64,000 nt of DNA, from the NCBI GenBank assembly GCA_946902985.2, contig OX336388.2, positions 293,052,526 to 293,116,525 of the forward strand. Reading direction: 5' to 3'. Both the position numbers and the translations under genes were made by a program. Below are positions 54,756-64,000 of this stretch, in pieces. The notes beneath the pieces were generated by a model. That model saw nothing but the letters and a program-made list of their open reading frames with translations, was not told where the DNA came from and did no database searches. How positions within the stretch are numbered: position 1 is the first letter of the stretch; each line of letters starts with the position of its first letter. This DNA is from Meconema thalassinum. Its lineage: Eukaryota > Arthropoda > Insecta > Orthoptera > Tettigoniidae.

Positions 54756-55294
54756 GAATTAGGCATGTGAGGAAGCAAGGTAGGAAGAAAACGAAGAAGG
54801 GAGCACGGAAGGAAGGGAGGAATTACCGAAGGCAGGAAGGTAGAATTGTGAAAAGAGAGATGCTGCTCTTAATCTTCGAAGTACACGGAATGAAGGACAG
54901 ACATGAAAGGCATAGAAGAAAGGAAATTATGAGAATTAAAGGGCAGAGGGTTAACCCGTGCGGTCATCAAATCCCGAGCTTGAGGGTTGTAACATCCCCA
55001 CCCTCACAGGGAAGAGATCTCACACACCACGGTCACTGAACCAGTGGAATGTGACATTTGGGTTATATTTAGACTAGCGCTCAGCTTAATAATATATCAT
55101 TGGCTCAAGGAAATGTCGCTGCAGCCACAATAGCTTCAAGTTGAGCTTGTTCTCTTTCGTCAAGGAACACGATCATGTTCCGTCCTTATCAGCATCATTA
55201 ATGTATCTTAAAGGTGTGTTTGCCATAAATATTGTTCGACTTGGGGAGTTCCAAAGTGGATTGGCTGACTGTTTTTACGTAGGAAAAGGAAATG
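54756..55294. other. Exit from the array, unassigned
   Basis: GA-rich decay of the array to about 54930, then unique sequence. Confidence 0.4.
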
Positions 55295-55640
55295 AAGTGG
55301 TTGGTTCCTCAGTTTAGGGACTGGGACAACGCGGTCATGTAGCCCCGTGTGTGTAGAATCTGTCTTATAACCGGTATTAATTGTGATGGCTGTATTAGTG
55401 TGAGTTATCTGTTTTTAATTCAAGTAAGGACTGCAGATATTTGATTTTCAAGTAGTTCCTACTTTTGCTACCAAACACCACCGTCAACGAATACTAGTTC
55501 TCAACTTGGTTACTAGATGCCACCACAGTCAGCCCCTGCTGACGAATGTTGGAACCTAAGAGCGTTAGTCAAATCTAGCCTATAATTTAGCTTTACTCAA
55601 GTGTAATTAGTGGAAGGTTCTTTTGCGTGCCATAAATCTA
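55295..55640 (+). repeat. Family-F inverted arm, right
   Basis: GGTTGGTTCCTCAGTTTAGG...TTCTTTTGCGTGCCATAAATC; inverted partner of 50900-51375. Related single copies at 3430-3600 and 56810-56990. Confidence 0.75.
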
Positions 55641-55881
55641 TATTTACGAACGTCAAACGGTCACGGTGGGGTGTTCCTTATGTTGCAGGCTGTAGTGTCG
55701 CTTGACGTTATATGATCGTGCGGACAAGTAACTAATACATTTGCAATGTAACTCCAGACTTAAGGATATGTTTAGCTCTGTGAAACAACTGCCCGATTTC
55801 TACTCAAAATTACCGCAACAAGAATAGCCTACCCGAAATTGCACAGGTGTCTATGAAACGTTTTTCTCTGCATTATTATTA
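55641..55881. other. Spacer
   Basis: Nothing recognised apart from a short ATTATTATT just before the Helitron insertion point. Confidence 0.4.
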
Positions 55882-56740
55882 TCTCTACCTACTATAGATC
55901 AAAGTCCCCGATTCTTGGATGTCACGGGTAATCTTGAGATCCACTGGATTGATTTTGATGCAGTTTTCACCATTCTGAAAAGGATATCTCGAGGAAGGTT
56001 TCTGTAGAAAATTATTTATTTATGATCAAAGGCAGCCAAGCAGTAACGATTTCAGAGAAAAAGTCGAAGAAAAGAAAAACCTGGCGTCCGTGCGCTTTTT
56101 AAGCTTACTCTGGGCGAACCGTTAAACATAATTATCAATATACTATGCGTGTTAGAATTGTTCAGCATGAAAAGTTCTACAAAGAAGCCCGGGAGAGCAT
56201 ATGTCTATCTTCAATACATCGCCTACTATAAGGGTTTTTACATTTTAATTTCCACCAACAATCTCCATTCAATTGCCGAGGCAACAGTTTACGAGCTAGC
56301 TAGGGGCGAGTCTATCACCCCAGTTACAGCCTAGCTAGCGGGCGAACCTATTATCTCCAGATACAGCCAGCAGTAAACTATCGAGTCGTGTTGAGTTAAA
56401 AACTTTAGAGAAAAGTGGTTGTGTTTGGAGTTTCCCTGGAAGTGCAACTCTCATTTCGCCTGTGAACTTTTCGTTTCGCAAAATACACTGTCAGGTTAAG
56501 ATTGGACGGAAGGGGAATTTGTGTTTCATGCACATCGCCATTCTTAAATTACATCTGACAAGAATTCGTTGCACATGCATCTCCATGATTATATAATTAA
56601 TAGTCCAGTCAGTGATTTTAACCCATCATGCCGAGACGTAAAACGGATATAGGTCGTAGTCCATTGACATCGAAAAAAAAAGCGCTTTTCATGTAATGCA
56701 TTCATAACTGTTCCCGGGCGAAGCCGTGGCGGGTTGCTAG
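55882..56740 (+). mobile_element. Non-autonomous Helitron-like element, copy 3
   Basis: 5' end TCTCTACCTACTATAG preceded by A; 3' end CCCGGGCGAAGCCGTGGCGGG (hairpin region), then TTGCTAG, followed by T. 859 bp with no Rep/helicase. It shares the TCTCT(A/C)CCTA 5' start and GGGCGAAGCC hairpin with copies 1-2, but the interior differs. It includes the phrase CTGGATTGATTTTGATGCAG, common in such elements. Confidence 0.8.
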
Positions 56741-56809
56741 TGTTGTTATGAATTGCAGCCAATGGCCATAGCAGGGTATTGTAATTGAGTGCCCGTGGGC
56801 TCCCAACAA

Positions 56810-56990
56810 GTCCAAAGTCAAGTAGTTCCAACTTTGGCTACTAGATGCCACTATCACTGGCACATAGCGGTGAACGTTGGAACTCGATAGAGCGTTTCTA
56901 ACCAGTCAAATATAACCTACAAATTTAGCACCACACTACCAATTGTAGTGGTATGTCCTTTTTCATGCCGTAAATCTAGGACATGGACCC
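56810..56990 (+). repeat. Family-F fragment
   Basis: AAGTAGTTCCAACTTTGGCTACTAGATGCC...GAACGTTGGAACTC...CATGCCGTAAATC, same order as 55470-55640. Confidence 0.7.
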
Positions 56991-57052
56991 ACCGGCTTTC
57001 CTTCCCCTCCGTAGGATGGCATACTGAAGGATACCTTCAATTCTCGAAAAAG

Positions 57053-57440
57053 CTATAATAATAATATTAATATCGTATGACCTCGGTGCCGGGTACAAGC
57101 TTTGTTAATTGACACCCAGAGGGTAGCTTGCATGTCAAATTTCGTTGTTCCTTGAGGCACTATGAAAGTCAAGGAGGTTAGATGTCTACGCTCCTTGAAC
57201 ACTATAGCGCTTTCTAGTAGAGAAATGAGGAACTTTGTGTTGACGGAAACTCCCGAGATTAATTTTGCCATTATGAACATGCCTACTGAATTCAAATGGG
57301 TTCTTTAACATGCCAACATCGTATGACATGGTATCGTAATTTTTGCCGCCTTCCAAAAATCACTTACCATGGCCAGGAGCGAACCTGCAAGCTTGGGATT
57401 AGTAGACCGACACGTTGACCACCTACCCGCCGAGGCATGC
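57053..57440 (-). mobile_element. SINE-A, full length
   Basis: Flanked by CTCGAAAAAG (57043-57052 and 57441-57450). Tail (TAATAATAT) at left, head at right with GGTTCGCTCC. It has inserted into or beside a mariner copy. Confidence 0.9.
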
Positions 57441-57848
57441 CTCGAAAAAGGTGAAAATCATTCACGACTGCACTGTGCCAATGTTATGATAGACTTATTC
57501 AAAGAATTCAAGTGTGAAGTTTTGGACCATCTGCCGTTTAGTCCAGACCAGCACTGAATGATTTTCACCTGTTCCTAGAGTTGAATGTATGGCTGGGCGG
57601 CAACACCTCGCCAAAGAGGAAACACTTCAGGAGACTCTCCAGACGCACCCACCTCAGTGGCGGCAGAATATTTTGCTGAGGGCATTGGAAAGCTGGTGTA
57701 ACGATACGACAAATGTTTCAATCGTTTTGGCGATTATGTTGAGACATAAGAATAACATAATCAAACATTTAGTAGTAAAATCAGTTTAGTATGTCAATCT
57801 GTTATATTTATACAGTTCATCGGAACTTGGAAAAATAAACAGCCCTCG
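57441..57848 (+). pseudogene. Mariner transposase C-terminal remnant and 3' end
   Basis: Plus frames: LFKEFKCEVLDHLPFSPDQH, the region of the third catalytic D (usually ...DHPPYSPDLAPSD), then after a stop and shifts AAEYFAEGIGKLV and RYDKCFNRFGDYVET*, the standard mariner C-terminus. The end ACAGCCCTCGTA (57839-57850) is the inverted-repeat type of the mariner at 25633. Stops and the lost third D make it inactive. Confidence 0.8.
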
Positions 57849-57875
57849 TACATAAAAATGTGGAAATAAAAAATT

Positions 57876-58811
57876 ACAAGATGTTCAGTAAAGAACATAG
57901 AGCCTACTTTCTCCTAAAAGCATGGGCATCGATATAACTCTTTGTCATTTTCAAGGAGTATAATTGAATATTGGTTGTAGTAGCTTGTTGAAACACAACG
58001 TGCTATACGGATATTAAACATGAATATAAGGTGCCCTTTGCTAGTGCTACCTCTGTACAAAAAAATATTCAATTCGGTTTCACCGTGTATGAATTGATCG
58101 GGAGAATCGATTTGCACACATACATGGCCGCCATCTGCAAACTATTGGGCTGATGATCTTGTAGTTTGGTCAACATATGCTTCCCACAAAAGGTATGTTG
58201 TTGCAAAATTTGGAAGAGATCAGATTATTAGATTAGTCGTAATTTGATTTAAGCTTTTAACATGTGGGTGGCCGCCATTACGTTTCCGTCAAGATGGCGG
58301 CGATATAAAACATGACACTGAGGTACCTTTTGCTAGTGCTACCTCTGTACCAATGTTTGTTCAATTCGGTTTCACCGTGTTTGAATAGATAGGGGGAATC
58401 GATTTGCACACATACATGGCCGCCATCCGCAAGGTATTGGGCTGATGACCTTGTAATTTGGTCAAAAGATTTATCATCATAAAGGTATAATGTTGCAAAA
58501 TTTGGTAGAGATCAGATGATTAGGTTGGTCGTAATTTGATTTAAGCTTTTAACATTTGGGTGGCCGCCATTACGTTTTCGTCAAGATGGCGGCGATATAA
58601 AACATGACTCTGAGGTGTCCTTTGCTAGTGATACCTCTGTACCAAATTTCGTTCAATTCGGTTTCTCGGTTTTCGAATTGATAGGGGACACACATTCAGA
58701 GTACACACACTCACGCACACAGAGACTCACACACACAGACAGACACATTTGGCCCTGTGTAGATCTCATAAGTCTACTTTCATTTTTTGCAAAAATCGAA
58801 AGTAGGCTAAC
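57876..58811 (-). repeat. R-related dispersed repeat (subfamily C)
   Basis: Plus-strand start ACAAGATGTTCAGTAAAGAACATAGAGCCTAC; end GAAAGTAGGCTAAC after a (CA)n tract. Two diverged tandem units of about 300 bp (CATGGCCGCCATC, CAAGATGGCGGCGATATAAA). Same terminal words as the R family but a different body. Confidence 0.7.
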
Positions 58812-58959
58812 AAGTACTGGATAAAACGTGTAAAAAGCCTCGTCGGCTTCTTCTTTAAATGTAATTGTATAACTTTGTAGGGCAATATTTATCTGATATA
58901 TGATTATGCATTTCGATGACATCCTACTCATGTAGGATGTGCAGTTTCTAAAGCTTACA

Positions 58960-59578
58960 AATCCCTGCACTTTGTAATGAGGGTATTAAAAGGAAGCAGT
59001 ACCTCTGCTAAAGAATTAGGATATTTGTCACTTGTAAGACCTATTCTGGAATACGCCTCGGCGGTTTGGGATCCATATCAAGTAGGGCTCATCAATGAGT
59101 TGGAAATGGTACAAAGAAAGGCCTCTAGATTTGTGCTCAGTGACTTTAATCCCAGGAGCAGTGTGACCCGTATGTTAAAGAAACTTGGGTGGGAATCACT
59201 TGAGGCTAGGTGGATGAAATCTAGACTCTGCTGTATGTACAACACCAGCATGGGGTGAGCTTAGCAAACGCATGGGAAAGCCCACTTACATGAGCAGGAG
59301 TGATCATCCTTCCAAAGTTAAGGTCCGACCACAGCGAACAAATTATGGTAAATATTCTTTCGTTAACCGGGCCATTGATAACTGGAACTCTCTACCTGCC
59401 GCAGACTTAGAGCCTTTTCCCAAACATATAGGTGTGTTTAAGAAAATACTGACGATTTGTGTAAAGACTCCAGTTTAATTGCTATTGAATTGTTATGTAT
59501 AATTATCTATTTGTTATGTATACCCAATTTGCCACCGGGGGACACACCCCCAATTGCAAATAAATGAATGAATGAATA
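58960..59578 (+). pseudogene. LINE (CR1/L2/jockey-like) C-terminal end with 3' tail
   Basis: Frame 58977-59258 has YLSLVRPILEYASAVWDPY, VQRKASRFVLSDF and VTRMLKKLGWESLEARW; after one stop, 59272-59478 has YGKYSFVNRAIDNWNSLPA. This is the conserved C-terminal region following the RT domain of CR1/jockey-type LINEs. The 3' UTR holds the hairpin-like TTGCCACCGGGGGACACACC and ends in (AATG)n at about 59560-59578, a typical LINE tail. 5'-truncated; no RT active site. Confidence 0.8.
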
Positions 59579-59992
59579 TCCAGATTTTCTAATTGTAGCA
59601 CCTCATCGGATCCTCCCCCCCTCGAAAACAAATCCTGCGTCCGCCCCTGGCTCTTCCTGAGTGGCACATGGCGTGCTGTTTGCTGTAACACGGATGAAGG
59701 TCCGGGACGTTTTGGTTGGGTTAGGAATGTTAGTCTTTTGACTGTTCTACAATGTCAACATAAATGCGAGGACGTACGTACAACATAGCTCATCGAAAGC
59801 AATTAGTTTTCTAAAAAAAAGTACTTGAGCTGTTTTCTCTACATTCAACCAGCAAAATGTTTTGTTTATGTCAAGGTTCAAAGCATTTTACGAATGTATC
59901 CTGACTGTAATAATAATATAATTTTGTCAGCTCAATTAAAACAGTGAGGTAATTATTAATATTTATCGTATGGATATACAACCTCTGACCGT
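59579..59992. other. Spacer with one hAT-like end
   Basis: The minus strand at about 59652-59605 reads CAGGGGCGGACGCAGGATTT, then TTTTCGAGGGGGG, the same end as at 29038. No partner end was found nearby. Confidence 0.45.
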
Positions 59993-60000
59993 CAAGTTCG

Positions 60001-60330
60001 GTGAATGGGTCTATATTAAAAAGGATTGTTGGCTTACCTGAATCAGCAGTTACTGTTCTTCGAAGTAATCCCCGTGGATGGTTATGCTCTTCTGAGAATG
60101 TCTGTACAAGTCCTGGAAGCTCCTTAGGGATAGCCTTCAGTTGGGTCGTCACATTACGTTGGAGGTCCGAAATGTCCGAAAACCTCTGGCGCTTCAGGGC
60201 TTTTCGGTGACCCTGCCACTCCGTTCTTTGACGCTTGACTTAGGGGTCGTACCTCAGACACCAGGTCTCGTCGCCCGTGACGATGGTCTTCAGAGCCAGG
60301 CTGTTCAAAATCCCCGAGTTTGAGTATGTG
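60001..60330 (-). pseudogene. Mariner transposase fragments, internally deleted
   Basis: Minus strand from 60310: TIVTGDETWC (first catalytic D block) and RYDP, a stop, then KALKRQRFSDISDLQRNVTTQ and LKAIPKE, which belong near the C-terminus. The D2-D3 region is absent. A 93-codon frame (60152-59871) covers only the last part. Confidence 0.65.
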
Positions 60331-60769
60331 TACGCGCGAGTACTCAGCAGTGTTGCCCGGAGCACGGGGACTGGAGGTGATAGTCAATACGTCACTGGGC
60401 GAAGGTTATAACACAAGTACATGCGCTTCCTGCCAGTCTTGATGTATCCACCGCGCAGTGACGGCAGCCCCCAAAGCAGAGCTGTATTGCATGTCGCAGG
60501 TTTACACACACAAGGCGGTGAGTACTCGGCTGCTCATTGGCGAGCAGCTCGGTTGGAACAGTCTGTTCAGAACCATTCCATTCCAAAGAACATTCACCCT
60601 TCTTACTGCCACCCACCAAACAGGTGTGCATGGTAGGTTGCATAAATTCATCCTTCTCACTGCCACCCGCCGAACAGGTGTGCATGGTAGGTTGCATAAA
60701 TGCATCCTTCTAATCATGCACTGTGTCAAACAGGTCTTACACGTTGCGTTGTGTGTCGCCATTGTTGCC

Positions 60770-60922
60770 AGGCCGACCGTTCTGACTTTATTCACCGAAC
60801 GCAACGTGACGAGGCGTTTGAACACCATCCCAAATGATGCCTTCTTGCAAAGTTTCCAGGACATGTATCGCCGATCTCAGCATTGCATAGTTACAGGTGG
60901 GAACTATTTCGAAGGACAATAG
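60770..60922 (+). pseudogene. Mariner transposase C-terminus
   Basis: NTIPNDAFLQSFQDMYRRSQ, then HCIVTGGNYFEGQ*, a typical mariner-family C-terminal end (…GDYFEG). Opposite in strand to the fragment at 60001-60330, so it is from a second copy or an inversion. Confidence 0.7.
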
Positions 60923-60987
60923 GGTCACTGTTGTGCATTGTTCATCTATGTTGATAGTACAGGACTATTCACCGAACTTTATTGTCA

Positions 60988-61150
60988 CTAGAAAGCGCTA
61001 TAGTGTCAAGGGACTTTGATATCTAACCTCCTTGACTTTCATAGCGCTCCAAGGAACAACAACATTCGACATGCAAGCTGCCCTTTCGGGGTCAAATAAC
61101 AAAGCTTTCACCCGACACCCGTGACCTTACAATATTATATTATATTACAA
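60988..61150 (+). mobile_element. SINE-A, 5'-truncated
   Basis: Starts at the body word CTAGAAAGCGCTATAGTG and runs to the tail (CAATATTATATTATATTA); no tRNA head. Confidence 0.85.
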
Positions 61151-61159
61151 GAATAACTT

Positions 61160-61410
61160 TCTAAACCTGCCAGCTGGCTTTGATTTGCCTCTCAAGACAT
61201 GGATAACACTCAACAGAGGCCGCACTAACCGTGGGAGATGCGGATCAATGATGTTTAAGTGGGGTATGCGATCTTCCCCAACCTGTGATTGTGGTTCACT
61301 GAGTGTATTAGTAGGGTTTTCACTGGATCAACACAGGACTTTGTAATAGCATCTACTGAAGCCATAAGATGGCTAGAACATTTAGACATTAATCTTTGAA
61401 CACGGTTTCC
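61160..61410 (+). pseudogene. LINE C-terminal remnant
   Basis: Frame with FDLPLKTWITLNRGRTNRGR and FKWGMRSSPTCDCGS, then after a gap IASTEAIRWLEHLDINL*. This is the conserved end of an arthropod LINE ORF2 with the C-x-C-G knuckle; most of the knuckle's H/C half is lost. Confidence 0.7.
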
Positions 61411-61469
61411 ATTGCATGATTGCTACAGTTTTAATAAGACAAAATACACTACAAAGATAGGATTACTAT

Positions 61470-61596
61470 GAAATAATTTAAGTTTACCCACTTTAAACAA
61501 CACAGTTAATTCTTTAGCCGGACGTTTGTTTTTCTCGTGTTCTTCAATAACTTTAATTTTCTCCTGCAGTGTAACTGTCTTATGTTTAGAAGTCAT
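61470..61596 (-). pseudogene. Tigger/pogo-like transposase N-terminus
   Basis: From the ATG at 61596: MTSKHKTVTLQEKIKVIEEH, then EKNKRPAKELTVLFKVGK. This matches the first helix-turn-helix (CENP-B/psq type) of Tigger/pogo transposases, where the usual text is K-x-L-x-L-x-E-K-x-x-V-I. Nothing of the catalytic part follows. It could alternatively be an exon of a domesticated CENP-B-like gene, but no splice context supports that. Confidence 0.6.
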
Positions 61597-61703
61597 TGTC
61601 ACTGAATTGCAGTACGTAACTAAATGCAGTGCACAGTAAAAAGAACACCTTTAAAGATTACTCCAGTTCACTGCTTTCGTCTACTCTCATTTGTCAGAAG
61701 GAA

Positions 61704-63507
61704 GCTGTGTGTATCACAAGAGGGTTGGAGGAAGTAATGGTACAGATGTTGTGAAATGTAGCAAACCTGCTGCGTCCTTGAGTAAGCTGTGTGTATCACA
61801 AGAGGGTTGGAGGAAGTAATGGCACAGTTGTTGTGAAATGTAGCAAACCTGCTGCGTCCTTGAGTGAGCTGTGTGTATCACAAGAGGGTTGGAGGAAGTA
61901 ATGGCACAGTTGTTGTGAAATGTAGCAAACCTGCTGCGTCCTTGAGTAAGCTGTGTGTATCACAAGAGGGTTGGAGGAAGTAATGGTACAGATGTTGTGA
62001 AATGTAGCAAACCTGCTGCGTCCTTGAGTGAGCTGTGTGTATCACAAGAGGGTTGGAGGAAGTAACGGTACAGATGTTGTGAAATATAGCAAACCTGCTG
62101 CGTCCTTGAGTAAGCTGTGTGTATCACAAGAGGGTTGGAGGAAGTAACGGTACAGATGTTGTGAAATGTAGCAAACCTGCTGCGTCCTTGAGTAAGCTGT
62201 GTGTATCACAAGAGGGTTGGAGGAAGTAATGGTACAGATATTGTGAAATGTAGCAAACCTGCTGCGTCCTTGAGTGAGCTGTGTGTATCACAAGAGGGAT
62301 GGAAGAAGTAATGGTACAGATGTTGTGAAATGTAGCAAACCTGCTGCGTCCTTGAGGAAGCTGTGTGTATCACAAGAGGGTTGGAGGAAGTAATGGTACA
62401 GATGTTGTGAAATGTAGCAAACCTGCTGCGTCTTGAGGAAGCTGTGTGTATCACAAGAGGGTTGGAGGAAGTAATGGTACAGATGTTGTGAAATGTAGCA
62501 AACCTGCTGCGTCCTTGAGTAAGCTGTGTGTATCACAAGAGGGTAGGAGGAAGTAATGGTACAGATGTTGTGAAATGTAGCAAACCTGCTGCGTCCTTGA
62601 GTAAGCTGTGTGTATCACAAGAGGGTAGGAGGAAGTAATGGTACAGATGTTGTGAAATGTAGCAAACCTGCTGCGTCCTTGAGTAAGCTGTGTGTATCAC
62701 AAGAGGGTAGGAGGAAGTAATGGCACAGATGTTGTGAAATGTAGCAAACCTGCTGGGTCCGTGAGTAAGCTGTGTGTATCACAAGAGGGTAGGAGGAAGT
62801 AATGGTACAGATGTTGTGAAATGTAGCAAACCTGCTGCATCCTTGAGGAAGCTGTGTGTATCACAAGAGGGTAGGAGGAAGTAATGGTTCAATGTTGTGA
62901 AATGTAGCAAACCTGCTGGGTCCTTGAGTGAGCTGTGTGTATCACAAGAGGGTAGGAGGAAGTAATGGCACAGATGTTGTGAAATGTAGCAAACCTGCTG
63001 CGTCCTTGAGGAAGCTGTGTGTATCACAAGAGGGTAGGAGGAAGTAATGGTACAGATGTTGTGAAATGTAGCAAACCTGCTGGGTCCTTGAGTAAGCTGT
63101 GTGTATCACAAGAGGGTAGGAGGAAGTAATGGCACAGATGTTGTGAAATGTAGCAAACCTGCTGCGTCCTTGAGGAAGCTGTGTGTATCACAAGAGGGTA
63201 GGAGGAAGTAATGGTACAGATGTTGTGAAAGGTAGCATACCTGCTGGGTCCTTGAGTAAGCTGTGTGTATCACAAGAGGGTAGGAGGAAGTAATGGCACA
63301 GATGTTGTGAAATGTAGCAAACCTGCTGCGTCCTTGAGGAAGCTGTGTGTATCACAAGAGGGTAGGAGGAAGTAATGGTACAGATGTTGTGAAATGTAGC
63401 AAACCTGCTGCGTCCTTGAGTGAGCTGTGTGTATCACAAGAGGGTTGGAGGAAGTAATGGTACAGATGTTGTGAAATGTAGCAAACCTGCTGCATCCTTG
63501 AGGAAAA
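61704..63507 (+). repeat. 82-bp satellite-like array, about 22 copies
   Basis: Unit GCTGTGTGTATCACAAGAGG then GTTGGAGGAAGTAATGGTAC, AGATGTTGTGAAATGTAGCA and AACCTGCTGCGTCCTTGAGTAA. Copies start at 61704, 61786, 61868 and so on. Variants segregate along the array: GGGTTGG at the left, GGGTAGG at the right; GTAAGC, GTGAGC or GGAAGC junctions alternate. The open minus frames inside are repeats of one peptide, not genes. Confidence 0.95.
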
Positions 63508-63617
63508 ATTAGAGTTAATGTTTCCTACAACTTTGGTGCAAGTACAGTCGCACCTAAAATTTAGTACATAGCTTTGTAATATAGATAAGATTATCCGTCT
63601 AAAGTCAGATTATTTAC

Positions 63618-64000
63618 GCTTGCCACGGTGGGTGAGTGGTCAACGTGTCGATCTACTAACCCCAAGCTTGCAGGTTCGCTCCTGGCCGTGGTAAGTGATT
63701 TTTTGAAAGGCGGCAAAAATTACGACACCATGTCATACGATGTTGGCATGTCAAAGAACCCATTTGAATTCAGTAGACCGTGTTCATAACGGCAAAATTA
63801 ATCTTGGGAGTTTCCGCCAACACAAAGTTCCTCATTTCTCTACTAGAAAGCGCTATAGTGTTCTAGGAGCTTAGATATCTAACCTCCTTGACTTTCACAG
63901 TGCTTCAAGGAACAACGAAATTGTACATGCAAGCTACCCTCTGGGTGTCAAATAACAAAACTTGCACCCGGCACCGGACGCCATACGATATTATTATTAT
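63618..64000 (+). mobile_element. SINE-A, full length, at window edge
   Basis: Best-preserved head: CTTGCCACGG (63619-63628) pairs with CCGTGGTAAG (about 63685), like a tRNA acceptor stem. A box GGGTGAGTGG, B box GGTTCGCTCC. Body and (ATT)n tail as in the other copies; the tail continues past the window. Confidence 0.92.

Larger units (their letters stand above)
59993..60985. mobile_element. Scrambled mariner-like element with inverted ends
   Basis: AAGTTCGGTGAATGGGTC at left (about 59995) and the complement of AAGTTCGGTGAATAGTCC at right (about 60977) look like its inverted repeats. Inside are mariner pieces in both orientations, so it has been rearranged. A 51-bp duplication (CAGGTGTGCATGGTAGGTTG at about 60620 and 60675) lies in the middle. 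Confidence 0.6.

Noticed and set aside
51570..55039. Ten or so overlapping plus frames up to 461 codons in the 40-bp array
   Set aside because: All three phases are open because the unit lacks stops in every plus phase; no unique coding flank of known type. Treated as a minisatellite, with the coding option left as a check.
61470..61596. Possible first exon of a host CENP-B-like gene
   Set aside because: Only about 38 conserved residues with no further exon or splice support in the surrounding repeats; a Tigger/pogo remnant is simpler.
62206..63027. 82-codon minus frames in the 82-bp array
   Set aside because: Each is the same repeat read in one phase, broken by indels between units.
61704..63507. 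Regular repeats as a CRISPR array
   Set aside because: Whole 82-bp units repeat with no variable spacers, and the context is eukaryotic.
63618..63700. Cloverleaf-like sequence as a real tRNA gene
   Set aside because: A and B boxes and an acceptor-like stem exist, but it continues into the SINE-A body and tail and recurs eight times; it is a SINE head.

Overview
The window reads as intergenic DNA from a large, repeat-rich arthropod genome, most likely an insect. The clues are tRNA-derived SINEs, Tc1/mariner and hAT transposases, Helitron ends, arthropod-type non-LTR and Ty3/gypsy elements, long minisatellites and (TAA)n tracts. I found no host gene with recognisable exons and no rRNA or bona fide tRNA gene. 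Nothing looks bacterial: no operons, no CRISPR. Species is not assignable from the sequence alone.

Layout. 1-1440: 34/36-bp minisatellite. 1441-10.5 kb: dispersed repeats, including three copies of one long non-coding family (R), two Helitron copies, three SINE families, a truncated LINE with a 16-bp target duplication and a small palindromic element; it ends in a decayed hAT transposase. 11-14.2 kb: two inverted-repeat elements, one holding a broken mariner-like transposase. 14.4-22.95 kb: a four-level nest: a palindromic element split by SINE-A, whose tail is split by SINE-B, which is split by a 7.1-kb Ty3/gypsy element on the minus strand. 23.5-25.6 kb: another palindrome split by SINE-A and a LINE. 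25.6-27.75 kb: an internally deleted mariner split by an intact Tc1 element. 27.8-31.1 kb: LINE pieces and hAT-like ends around an R copy.

31.5-44.0 kb: a complete LTR element, minus strand, flanked by GTAC duplications and inserted in a SINE. Its LTRs are 3.94 kb and nearly identical; its 3.1-kb interior encodes only a coiled-coil Gag, with no pol. A second intact Tc1 sits in its 5' LTR, so the other LTR gives the empty site. 44.3-50.6 kb: a decayed transposon protein of unknown class, another R copy, and a palindromic pair around a 111-bp tandem repeat. 50.9-55.65 kb: inverted arms enclosing a 3.1-kb array of 40/28-bp repeats with all three plus frames open. 55.9-64 kb: a non-autonomous Helitron, mariner, LINE and Tigger-like remnants, an 82-bp satellite of about 22 copies, and a full SINE-A at the right edge.

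How the parts work together: this is a record of repeated transposition. The only intact enzyme genes are the two Tc1 transposases. The SINEs, the pol-less LTR element, the Helitron copies and the deleted mariners would all depend on enzymes made elsewhere. The most unusual items are the Gag-only element with giant LTRs, the palindromic family whose arms carry an outward-facing CTGATGA-hairpin-GAAAC motif, and the inverted element around the 40-bp array.
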